The translations under genes and the position numbers were made by a program. A stretch of DNA of 7,715 nt from Pseudomonadota bacterium (lineage in GTDB: Bacteria > Desulfobacterota > BSN033 > G020346125), in assembly GCA_030673585.1 (NCBI GenBank), contig DAOVIU010000039.1, forward strand, positions 1 through 7,715. Reading direction: 5' to 3'. Below the pieces are notes generated by a model. The model worked only from the letters and a program-made list of their open reading frames with translations. It had not been told where the DNA came from and did no database searches. Shown here piece by piece: positions 1-6,336 of the stretch (position 1 is the first letter of the stretch; each line of letters opens with the position of its first letter).

Positions 1-2
1 CC

Positions 3-131
3 GATGCGGTCCATAACCTGAGGGGCCTATCCGAAATCCTCAAGTCATTGCACCCCGGTGACCGGATCTCCATCACCTTCATGCGAGAGGAAAGCGAAAT
101 GACCGTGGTCGCTGAGCTCGTGGAGAAGTAG
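3..131 (+). CDS. C-terminus of a PDZ-domain protein (5'-truncated by window edge)
   Basis: The open frame enters from the left edge and gives 42 residues before a TAG stop. The peptide has the pattern of the last part of a PDZ domain: NLRGLSEILKSLHPGDR, matching the usual 'L..iL....PGd.v' helix and turn, then a beta strand ISITFMR, then a final strand MTVVAELVEK. PDZ domains bind peptide C-termini and occur in HtrA-type serine proteases, site-2 proteases and some M28 peptidases. The parent enzyme is outside the window, so only the domain is called. The domain lies at the very end of the protein, as in HtrA-like proteases and PDZ-tailed peptidases. It converges on the membrane spermidine-synthase-like gene, with 187 bp between the two stop codons. 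The domain assignment is fairly safe; the enzyme type is unknown. Confidence 0.6.
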   Translation, partial: DAVHNLRGLSEILKSLHPGDRISITFMREESEMTVVAELVEK

Positions 132-318
132 CATTGGAAGGAAAAGGAGATTTTTATCTTATTTTTTGCCAAAAGGAGCCATGCCGCCACGCGCAGTTGT
201 CCCTTCGCCGGCCTCGGCCCTCCTACGGGTAGTCTTAGCCTGAAAACCCCATGCCTCGGCGCGGAAACGGCACGCCCATTATGGTGAAGAATGGGGAGGT
301 CAAGAGGGCCCAAATTTT
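132..318. other. Convergent intergenic region, no gene seen
   Basis: This 187-bp gap lies between two convergent stop codons. It contains only weak hairpins: CCCATT/AATGGG at 275-280 and 290-295, and GGCC/GGCC around 307-326 followed by a short T run on the + strand. The second could act as a weak terminator for the PDZ gene, but it runs into the end of the minus-strand gene. Nothing stronger is visible. Confidence 0.4.
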
Positions 319-2643
319 TCAAGGCCTTTTATAGATCGATGAGAAGAGGAGGAAGGTGAAGCTCAAGAGGTTCAAGGCCCCGACAAGAAAACAAGAGCCT
401 CCGGTTCCGAACAAGGGGACGAGAAGGGAACCTGTGAAGAGGCCTCCAAGGCAAGCTCCCAGGTGATCGAAACTGTCGGTAATTCCAGCAACCCTACCTG
501 TTCCCATTCCCAGTTCCGAGATTATCTTGTTCACCAGGGGAAATTCGACCCCCGTTAAGAACCCGATCACGGTGACCAAAATCATGAACAGATACTCCGA
601 TCCAAATGTAAGGGGACCGGGGAATCCCGTCTTGGCAACCGCCTTCAAGACATAGGGGAGAGCAACGGCATAAACAACGATCATCAATTCATTGGCCATC
701 AAAATCTCCGTCCACCTTTTATACCCCCTCTGTATCATTAGGTTCATTCCATAGCCGCCGAATGCCAATCCGACCATGAAGAGGGCTACGATCAACCCAA
801 TCTTTTGGTAGACGTACCCGTAGACATTCTGGAAGGAAAAGATTATGACGATTTCGAGCGCCAAACCGGCAAATCCCGTAGTTGTAATGGCGAACAAACA
901 GTTGAAGGTCAAATGCCTGTCCATCTTCTCCTTGTTGAAGTAGACATACGTTGCCCTTATGGCGAAAAAGATGGACAGTGGGAGGATGAACCACCACATT
1001 TGTGCCCGGGCGACTTTTTGCAAAATGCCAAGTGAAGACTTCTCCCTGCCGCCCGAGAATATGGCCCATAGGACGAGGTTATAGAAATAGGTGATGGGCT
1101 TCAGGTCCGTATTCAACGGCATGGGTTCCATCCGGTTGAGGGCATTCCTGATAAACCTCACTCGATCGGGCGGAAGCAACATTTGGAAATGGTAGTGGCT
1201 GAAAAATGGGGTACGAACGCCTCGTTGCACGTACCTCGAGGCGAGGATTCGGGTATCGGAAGTTGTAATGCCTGGGACGGATGTAGCGAAGAAATAGTTG
1301 ACATCGCCCGGCGTTACCAGGACATAGGGGAAAACCGCGAGGAGGGTTTGATAAACGGATCCCGTATAATCTCCGACTTCCCGTCCTATGTAGTTCACCC
1401 CCGCGCTCACGCTTGTCACCAGGATGCCGTCTTTTTTCAACCTCTTCCGGGCCTCCCGGAAAAAATCCACGGTGTAGAATCGATTCAGCATCGCCGTTGA
1501 GGGATCGGGGATATTCAGGATGATCATGTCATATTCCCCTGTATTCTCCTTAAGGTACCGTCTCCCATCGGAATAATGAACATGGACTCGTTCATCGCTC
1601 AACGCCTCCTTGTCCTCGGGGGGAAGGTACTTGTAGGTGGTTTTGATAAGCTTTGGGTCGAGCTCCACAAAATCGAGCCTTTGAACGGGATGCTGCAGCA
1701 TCTCCTTGAGAATACCCTCTGCTCCACCACCGATGAGCAATACATGCTGGGGATTGGGGTGTTGAGTTAGGATGAAGTGAGCGAAGGTAGCCGAGTAGTA
1801 TTCATCAGGAAAGGAGGAAATGTATTGGCCATTTCCATATATGTTGTATTGATCGGCTTCAAAGGCAACGATGATATTCTGATACCTGGAATCCCTTGAA
1901 TCGATCAGTTCTATCCCTTTGCTGAATGTATGCCACCTCTTAAGCACGGTAAATGCGTTGATTTTCGTTAGAGAATGGGAGAGAAACAGGTAACCGTAAG
2001 AAATGATCAAGGCGAGACATAGCCCTCCCAGGATCCTCGCCGCGGGTTTTGACTTTAATGTGAGGGACAAAGCCAGGGCATTTGCCAGGATGAGAAGGGA
2101 TAGTATTCCCATGATTTGGAAAGGGTTTAAGAAAAGAATCAAATAGAAGGTCATAACCAATCCACCGATGATGCTGCCCACGGCCTCCAGGATATAGACC
2201 CAGCCAATCCCGACTGCTGATTCGCCTCCCAGTTCAACATATGCTTTGCACGCAAAGGGGAATATGAAACCGATCAAAAAGCTGAACGGTGAGATAAAAA
2301 TCATGGAAGCACCGAACATGAAGGGAAAGGGGATGAATTCGCCCGGGAGAATGGCGAAGACCTCCCTTGTGATCCTGGTCAGGTAGATCAAGGGAGGGAG
2401 AATCGTGGACACGAGGATGAGCAGGATGACCAAAATAGATAGGGAATGCAGGAAGTTGAGGCGTGCTTTGCTTCCGACCCACGCCCCGAGTGTGATCCCA
2501 GCCAACCAACTGGCGAAAATCATTCCCAGGCAGAGTTCATTTCCGTAGAATACAACGAGAAACTCTCGAATGAAAAGGACCTGGGCTATTATGGCGAAGG
2601 CCCCCATCCCTATAAAGGCGCTGATCAAGGGAAGCTTTTTCAT
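319..2643 (-). CDS. Polytopic membrane protein with central spermidine-synthase-like domain
   Basis: This 774-residue protein has three parts. Residues 1-225 hold about seven hydrophobic segments, starting with IIAQVLFIREFLVVFYGNEL, a stretch typical of membrane-fused spermidine synthases (COG4262-like). Residues 230-505 form a methyltransferase/aminopropyltransferase-like Rossmann domain: RYQNI (253-257), NGQYISSFPDEYY (271-283), nucleotide loop GGGAEG (305-310), acidic strand end VELDP (326-330) and YDMIILNIPDP (371-381). Residues 515-770 hold a second set of about seven or eight helices. The N-terminal segments, the loop 'NTDLKPITYFY' (511-521) and the C-terminal 'TGFAGLALEI' fit that family. 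The start has a good Shine-Dalgarno, GAGGGA, 5 nt upstream (2649-2654). The gene is divergent from the DUF362/radical SAM pair. Known spermidine synthases transfer aminopropyl groups from decarboxylated SAM. Here the position of the usual catalytic Asp is Asn377, so the substrate is uncertain. The domain call is strong; the reaction is not known. Confidence 0.88.
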   Translation of the reverse strand: MKKLPLISAFIGMGAFAIIAQVLFIREFLVVFYGNELCLGMIFASWLAGITLGAWVGSKARLNFLHSLSILVILLILVSTILPPLIYLTRITREVFAILPGEFIPFPFMFGASMIFISPFSFLIGFIFPFACKAYVELGGESAVGIGWVYILEAVGSIIGGLVMTFYLILFLNPFQIMGILSLLILANALALSLTLKSKPAARILGGLCLALIISYGYLFLSHSLTKINAFTVLKRWHTFSKGIELIDSRDSRYQNIIVAFEADQYNIYGNGQYISSFPDEYYSATFAHFILTQHPNPQHVLLIGGGAEGILKEMLQHPVQRLDFVELDPKLIKTTYKYLPPEDKEALSDERVHVHYSDGRRYLKENTGEYDMIILNIPDPSTAMLNRFYTVDFFREARKRLKKDGILVTSVSAGVNYIGREVGDYTGSVYQTLLAVFPYVLVTPGDVNYFFATSVPGITTSDTRILASRYVQRGVRTPFFSHYHFQMLLPPDRVRFIRNALNRMEPMPLNTDLKPITYFYNLVLWAIFSGGREKSSLGILQKVARAQMWWFILPLSIFFAIRATYVYFNKEKMDRHLTFNCLFAITTTGFAGLALEIVIIFSFQNVYGYVYQKIGLIVALFMVGLAFGGYGMNLMIQRGYKRWTEILMANELMIVVYAVALPYVLKAVAKTGFPGPLTFGSEYLFMILVTVIGFLTGVEFPLVNKIISELGMGTGRVAGITDSFDHLGACLGGLFTGSLLVPLFGTGGSCFLVGALNLLSFTFLLFSSIYKRP

Positions 2644-2759
2644 GGACTTCCCTCAATATGTTTCCGCCCGGCTTTCATCGGCTGGTTCTCCACTTTGTCC
2701 ATCTCCGATAGCGAACCCGATCCCCAATCACCGGAGGGATTCTCATAGGGGAAGGATGA

Positions 2760-2815
2760 AAATACATACTCATTTCGTGAAAATCAGTTATACTATACTA
2801 TGATTTCCTAGTAAA
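2760..2815 (+). promoter_or_regulatory. Candidate promoter core in the divergent intergenic region
   Basis: The 172-bp gap between the divergent genes is the only place from which both can be transcribed. Its DUF362-proximal end is clearly AT-rich and holds three overlapping -10-like hexamers on the + strand: TATACT (2789-2794), TATACT (2794-2799) and TATGAT (2799-2804). No good -35 box is seen at 16-18 bp from any of them. Initiation near 2801-2811 would give a very short leader before the DUF362 start. The minus strand of the same block carries TATA-like hexamers that could serve the other gene. The role is inferred from position and composition only. Confidence 0.35.
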
Positions 2816-3715
2816 ATGGTAAGGTATTTTAGCATGGGATCTATGGTCACCCTCATGCGTGATCCCAATATCACTACGCCGAGCGGACGGGTGAATGGAC
2901 AGGTGGTCGTTCGCGTGATCCATAGGGGAATGATGGCACTAACCGGTAAGAAGTCTGCCTCTCTAGCGTGGGCGAGCCTTTTTGGCCCAAAGGATGTCGT
3001 GGGGATAAAGGTCAACTGCCTGTCGGGGAAGAGAATGTCGACGCATCCACAGCTGGTGAATGCGATTGTACAGGGGCTGAAATTGGCGGACGTGCCCGAT
3101 GAGAGGATCATCATATGGGATCGGACCAACAGGGACCTGACGATGGCTGGTTTCGGCATAAACGTCAGGAGAAGGGGAGTGAAATGTCTCGGGACAGATG
3201 TAGTTGGATACGAGGAAGAGCCCGAGATAAGGGGATCGATCGGAAGCTGTTTCAGCCGGATCCTGTCCACGTATTGTACCGCCTTGATAAATGTCCCCGT
3301 ATTGAAAGACCATGACTTGGCTGGAGTAACCCTGAGCCTGAAGAATTTCTACGGTGCCATCCACAACCCAAATAAATACCATGACAATAATTGTGACCCT
3401 TACATCGCTGATCTGAATACCCACCCCTTCATTGAGGGTAAGTTGAGGCTCATTCTATGCGATGGTATTGAAGCCCAGTACAACGGCGGGCCGGGTTATA
3501 AACCCCGGTGGCGATGGAATTTTTCCGGGCTGATCATGAGTTTGGATCCGGTTGCGGCAGATAGCGTTGGGGCAAAAATCATTGAAAAAAAACGAAATGA
3601 AATGGGGTTTCCCTCCCTGAGGGAAGCGGGGAGGCCTCCAAAATATATCACAACCGCGGCAAGGAAGGGTCTGGGCGAGGGTGATTTATCCAAGATTGAC
3701 ATATTGGAACTTTAG
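2816..3715 (+). CDS. DUF362 family protein without signal peptide
   Basis: This 299-residue protein has the DUF362 pattern throughout: VTLMRDPN (11-18), VVGIKVNCL (61-69), the acidic turn WDRTNRDL (101-108), INVPVLKDHD (158-167) leading to LSLKNFYG (173-180), LCDGIEAQYNGGP (214-226) and SLDPVAADSVG (242-252). DUF362 is a widespread family of unsettled biochemistry, often found beside iron-sulfur or radical SAM proteins. Unlike some members, this one has no CxxCxxC ferredoxin tail. An in-frame TGA at 2801-2803 blocks any N-terminal extension, so no signal peptide is encoded. The start at 2816 has a poor ribosome site. ATG at 2834 has AAGG 9 nt upstream and would remove only six residues, which precede the conserved part; ATG at 2843 is also possible. 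The radical SAM gene follows after 18 bp, so the two are probably cotranscribed. Family call strong, exact start uncertain. Confidence 0.87.
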   Translation: MVRYFSMGSMVTLMRDPNITTPSGRVNGQVVVRVIHRGMMALTGKKSASLAWASLFGPKDVVGIKVNCLSGKRMSTHPQLVNAIVQGLKLADVPDERIIIWDRTNRDLTMAGFGINVRRRGVKCLGTDVVGYEEEPEIRGSIGSCFSRILSTYCTALINVPVLKDHDLAGVTLSLKNFYGAIHNPNKYHDNNCDPYIADLNTHPFIEGKLRLILCDGIEAQYNGGPGYKPRWRWNFSGLIMSLDPVAADSVGAKIIEKKRNEMGFPSLREAGRPPKYITTAARKGLGEGDLSKIDILEL

Positions 3716-3733
3716 TGTTGGGAGGGTAGGGCG

Positions 3734-4885
3734 ATGACCTTCTCCTTTTCGAGAAGGGAATTCTTGAAAGTGGTCGCTGGGTCCATGTGTTCCACAACCA
3801 TAGCTTCCGAAGGCTTGGGGCATAGCGGAATTTTGGGATATATGGGTGGATCAGAGGCCCGTGCTGATGAACTTCCGTTGAAGGAGTCCATGTACTACAA
3901 GAAATTGGAGAATCTCAGAATTGAGTGCGAGATCTGTCCGAGAAAGTGCAAGGTGGCAGATTTAGAAAGGGGGTACTGTGGGAACAAGGAGAATAGGGAT
4001 GGGAAATATTATACCTTGGTCTATTCAAGGCCATGCTCTGTGCACGTGGATCCCATCGAAAAGAAACCCCTGTTCCATTATCTACCGGGAACACCGGCGC
4101 TTTCCATCGCCACGGCCGGGTGCAATATCGAATGCAAGTTTTGCCAAAACTGGCAGATCTCTCAGTTTCGGCCCGAGCAGGTAAAGAACTTCGACCTGCC
4201 CCCTGAAGAGATTGTTCGGCTGGCCAAGGAACACAAGGCTCCGACGATAGCCTATACGTATTCGGAACCCGTTGTCTTCTACACGTACATGTACGATACG
4301 GCAAAGTTGGCCAAGCAAGAGGGGATCGGGAGCGTCATGATATCCAACGGATATATTACCGAGGAGCCCCTTGTTGAACTGTGCAAACAGTTGAGTGCGG
4401 TTAAGGTCGATTTGAAGGCTTTTACGGAGAAATTCTACAAGGAGATCTGCAGCGGAGAGCTGAAGCCCGTCTTGGAAGGGCTTGAGACGTTGAAGAAAAT
4501 AGGGATTTGGTACGAGATCGTTGTCTTGATCGTCCCTACATTAAACGATGGCGAGCAAGAGATCAGGGAGATGTCGATGTGGATCAAGGATCATCTCGGG
4601 AGCGAGGTCCCCGTCCATTTCTCCCGATTCTACCCCACCTACAAGATCAAGAACCTTCCGCGTACCCCCGTTAAGAGCGTGGAGAAGGCCCGGAAAATCG
4701 CTATGGAAGTGGGATTAAAGTATGTGTATCTTGGCAATGTCTTCGGCCATGAGGGGGAGCATACATACTGCCCAAGCTGCGGCAAGGTTGTTATCAGAAG
4801 GATAGGATTTAAAATATTGGAACAGAACATGGAAGATGGGAAATGTAGATTCTGCAAATACCCTATCGCAGGCGTCTGGAGCTAG
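3734..4885 (+). CDS. amrS: Tat-signal radical SAM enzyme, AmmeMemoRadiSam (AmrS)/PflA-activase-like
   Basis: The 383 residues begin with a twin-arginine signal: SRREFLK (6-12), a modest hydrophobic stretch, and an A-R-A/D cleavage-like site at 42-45. A cysteine-rich N-terminal segment follows (C65, C68, C72, C82, then PCSVHVDPIEKKP from residue 100), as in COG1180/AmmeMemoRadiSam radical SAM enzymes. The radical SAM cluster motif CNIECKFC gives C130, C134 and C137, the Cx3Cx2C ligands of a SAM-binding [4Fe-4S] cluster. TYSEP (175-179), MISNGYI (202-208) and VKVDLKAF (223-230) fit the TIM-barrel strands of this family. The C-terminus has CPSCGK (346-351) and CRFC (371-374), a zinc-ribbon-like pair. 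The start has GGGAGGG upstream at good spacing. Radical SAM enzymes of this family sit beside MEMO and AMMECR1 proteins and their substrate is unknown; neither partner is in this window. The Tat signal is unusual for a radical SAM enzyme. Confidence 0.88.
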   Translation: MTFSFSRREFLKVVAGSMCSTTIASEGLGHSGILGYMGGSEARADELPLKESMYYKKLENLRIECEICPRKCKVADLERGYCGNKENRDGKYYTLVYSRPCSVHVDPIEKKPLFHYLPGTPALSIATAGCNIECKFCQNWQISQFRPEQVKNFDLPPEEIVRLAKEHKAPTIAYTYSEPVVFYTYMYDTAKLAKQEGIGSVMISNGYITEEPLVELCKQLSAVKVDLKAFTEKFYKEICSGELKPVLEGLETLKKIGIWYEIVVLIVPTLNDGEQEIREMSMWIKDHLGSEVPVHFSRFYPTYKIKNLPRTPVKSVEKARKIAMEVGLKYVYLGNVFGHEGEHTYCPSCGKVVIRRIGFKILEQNMEDGKCRFCKYPIAGVWS

Positions 4886-4981
4886 AAGGATGTCCATCTC
4901 CTCCCCGTAATGGATTAGATCCCTCCCCCCTCGAGCCCTGCGAGAACCGATAAATAGCCGCTTAACGTGGGGCCCCAAATT
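4886..4981. other. Convergent intergenic region between the two modules
   Basis: This 96-bp gap separates the convergent radical SAM and XdhC-domain genes. It holds a perfect 10-bp palindrome, TGGGGCCCCA (4968-4977), followed by AAATTT. Read on the + strand this is only loosely terminator-like, because the palindrome leaves no room for a normal hairpin loop. No clear intrinsic terminator or small gene is seen. Confidence 0.4.
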
Positions 4982-5299
4982 TCAAAACGGTTCCACAAAA
5001 ATCCACATTTTCCCGCCGCACACATCCCCGCCCCTGGTACCCAAATCGTCCGTGAGGTCTATTTCCAAAAGCTCGGGTTTCCTGGTGGTGAGGATACAAC
5101 GGAGGGCAGCGCTTCGGACAGTATTCTCTCCACATCCTCCGCCCACGGATCCGAACGTAGCACCGTCCGCGCAAACGATCATCTTAGCGCCTATCTCACG
5201 CGGGGTGGAACCGAGGGTTTCGACGATTGTGGCGAGACAAGCCGGTATGGCCTGATCTCGAAGCTCTACGAGTTTTTCGAAGATCTCTTGGTCGGTCAT
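4982..5299 (-). CDS. Stand-alone XdhC/CoxI N-terminal domain protein
   Basis: The predicted protein has 105 residues and consists of a single XdhC_CoxI domain: TIVETLGSTPREIGAKM (24-40), ADGATFGSVGGGCGE (44-58, with Cys56) and GGDVCGGKMWIFVEP (90-104, with Cys94). XdhC proteins bind molybdenum cofactor and help its sulfuration and insertion into xanthine dehydrogenase-type hydroxylases; CoxI is the related factor for CO dehydrogenase. A longer open frame extends upstream to 5362, but the start at 5299 is preferred. It opens directly on the domain, has GGAAAAGG upstream, and its ATG overlaps the TGA of the preceding XdhC gene in an ATGA, implying translational coupling. The protein lacks the C-terminal Rossmann domain of full XdhC proteins, which its upstream neighbour supplies. 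It is the last gene of its operon. Domain call strong; which molybdenum enzyme it serves is unknown. Confidence 0.85.
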   Translation of the reverse strand: MTDQEIFEKLVELRDQAIPACLATIVETLGSTPREIGAKMIVCADGATFGSVGGGCGENTVRSAALRCILTTRKPELLEIDLTDDLGTRGGDVCGGKMWIFVEPF

Positions 5300-6063
5300 T
5301 TGAAACCTTTTCCGGCAGCTCGTAAGGCCCGCGCCTCCGCATGGCCTTGCCTCCGAATGCATACAAGCTCGGCCACGATGGAGAGTGCAATCTCCTCCGG
5401 TGATTCGCCCCCGATGGGAAGGCCAATCGGAGTAAAGACTTCCCTCAGGGGCTCCGTGGGAATCCCCTCTCGGCCCAGCATCTCGAGGACGAATTGAACC
5501 CTCCGACGGCTTCCGATGAGACCGACGTAAGCTGTTTCCTTCCGCACTATCTCAGCGAGGCACTCAGCGTCGTGCTCGTGGCCACGCGTGATCACGACAG
5601 CATAGGTAGAAGGGCCGAGACGCATATTGCGCAGGGCAACGATGAAGTCCTCCACTATCACTTCACAGTCGGGAAAACGGGACGGATGAGCAAAGTCGGG
5701 ACGATCGTCGAGCACTGCCACGCGAAATCCGACTTTGCGGGCAAAGTGAGCGAGGGGTATGGCTATGTGACCTGCCCCGCACACGAGGAGCTTGGCCTCG
5801 CCCGAGAGGACATCGAAAAAAACTCTAACCCGGCCTTCAATTTCAATGGTGCGGCTTTTCCTATCCCTGAGAACCTCTAGGGCTTGAGCACGCAGCCTCG
5901 GGTCTAGTTGTGCTAATTCAGTTTCCCATTCCATTGATCCATCGGCCAGTACGATCGCCTTCCGGCCGGTTGGGATATCCCGGTTACGGGAGAAAACGAC
6001 AGTAACAAGACAGAAGGTTTCTCCTCTTTCCACGAGTTCTCCAACCCGGGCCATAAGGTCCAT
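5296..6063 (-). CDS. xdhC: XdhC-type molybdenum-enzyme maturation protein with degenerate N-terminal domain
   Basis: The 255-residue protein has an N-terminal XdhC_CoxI-like part (1-90) and a C-terminal Rossmann domain (91-235). The latter shows LLVCGAGHIA (92-101), VLDDRPDFAH (117-126), VVITRGHEHD (156-165), YVGLIGSRRR (179-188) and TPIGLPIGGESPEEIALSI (211-229), all typical of XdhC proteins, which load sulfurated molybdenum cofactor into xanthine dehydrogenase-family enzymes. The N-terminal part is worn: it keeps TVVFS and IVLADGS, but the GGGC/E segment is missing, replaced by MEWETEL. The frame is open upstream to 6183, but the start at 6063 is preferred because GGAGG lies 5 nt before it and conserved sequence begins there. 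The stop overlaps the start of the next gene by ATGA. With that neighbour, the pair supplies both XdhC halves. Specificity unknown; no molybdenum hydroxylase lies in the window. Confidence 0.87.
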   Translation of the reverse strand: MDLMARVGELVERGETFCLVTVVFSRNRDIPTGRKAIVLADGSMEWETELAQLDPRLRAQALEVLRDRKSRTIEIEGRVRVFFDVLSGEAKLLVCGAGHIAIPLAHFARKVGFRVAVLDDRPDFAHPSRFPDCEVIVEDFIVALRNMRLGPSTYAVVITRGHEHDAECLAEIVRKETAYVGLIGSRRRVQFVLEMLGREGIPTEPLREVFTPIGLPIGGESPEEIALSIVAELVCIRRQGHAEARALRAAGKGFK

Positions 6064-6068
6064 CAGTA

Positions 6069-6073
6069 CCTCC
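6069..6073 (-). promoter_or_regulatory. Shine-Dalgarno deciding the XdhC start
   Basis: GGAGG on the minus strand lies 5 nt before the ATG at 6063. It supports this internal start over the first ATG of the open frame at 6183, whose extra 40 residues show no family resemblance. Confidence 0.75.
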
Positions 6074-6088
6074 GCGGCAACCGAAACA

Positions 6089-6117
6089 ACAGTACTACAA
6101 GTTTTTATACATTTCAA
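6089..6117 (-). promoter_or_regulatory. Candidate promoter for the XdhC pair
   Basis: The 273-bp gap between the DUF362 stop (6337) and the XdhC start (6063) is long enough to hold a promoter. On the minus strand, TTGAAA (6117-6112) stands 17 bp from TACTGT (6094-6089), a fair -35 with a weak -10; TATAAA (6109-6104) is an alternative -10 without a good -35. The rest of the gap, 6120-6336, shows only short repeats such as TGCACTG (6246-6252 and 6264-6270) and no gene. Confidence 0.25.
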
Positions 6118-6336
6118 TTGTGGTTTATTAGGCGATGTATCAATTCCAGCGCTTACGGACTCAATGGACGAGGTGAATCCCAATCGGTGCTTTGTTGGGG
6201 GTGATCGCTCGCTTCAGCCGATTTGAATGCCATATCCACGATTCATGCACTGAATGCGGTCGGTGCACTGCCAATTGTTTTCACGGACAAGGCGAACCCC
6301 CGCCTAAAGCATGGATCAAATCAGAGTGTCTGGTCT

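Noticed and set aside
181..243. A 20-codon open frame beginning MPPRAVV with AAGGAG just upstream
   Set aside because: The Shine-Dalgarno is only 2 nt from the ATG, the peptide has no recognisable pattern, and so short a frame is expected by chance in GC-rich sequence.
275..295. CCCATT/AATGGG inverted repeat as a terminator
   Set aside because: The stem is six base pairs with a 9-nt loop and no following T run on either strand.
2570..2803. Open frame in phase with the DUF362 gene, as a possible lost signal peptide
   Set aside because: It ends in a TGA before the DUF362 start, lies mostly antisense to the membrane gene, and has no Tat or hydrophobic signal.
4968..4977. TGGGGCCCCA palindrome as a bidirectional terminator
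   Set aside because: A perfect palindrome leaves no loop, and no T run of useful length follows on either strand.
5300..5362. N-terminal extension of the short XdhC-domain protein
   Set aside because: The extra 21 residues lie antisense-free but within the upstream gene's coding region, have no family resemblance, and the ATGA-overlap start has a better ribosome site.
6064..6183. 40-residue N-terminal extension of the XdhC protein
   Set aside because: It has no similarity to XdhC proteins, and GGAGG sits directly before the internal ATG at 6063.
6246..6270. Repeated TGCACTG as an operator
   Set aside because: Two 7-bp copies in a 273-bp gap can arise by chance, and they lie far from the candidate promoter.
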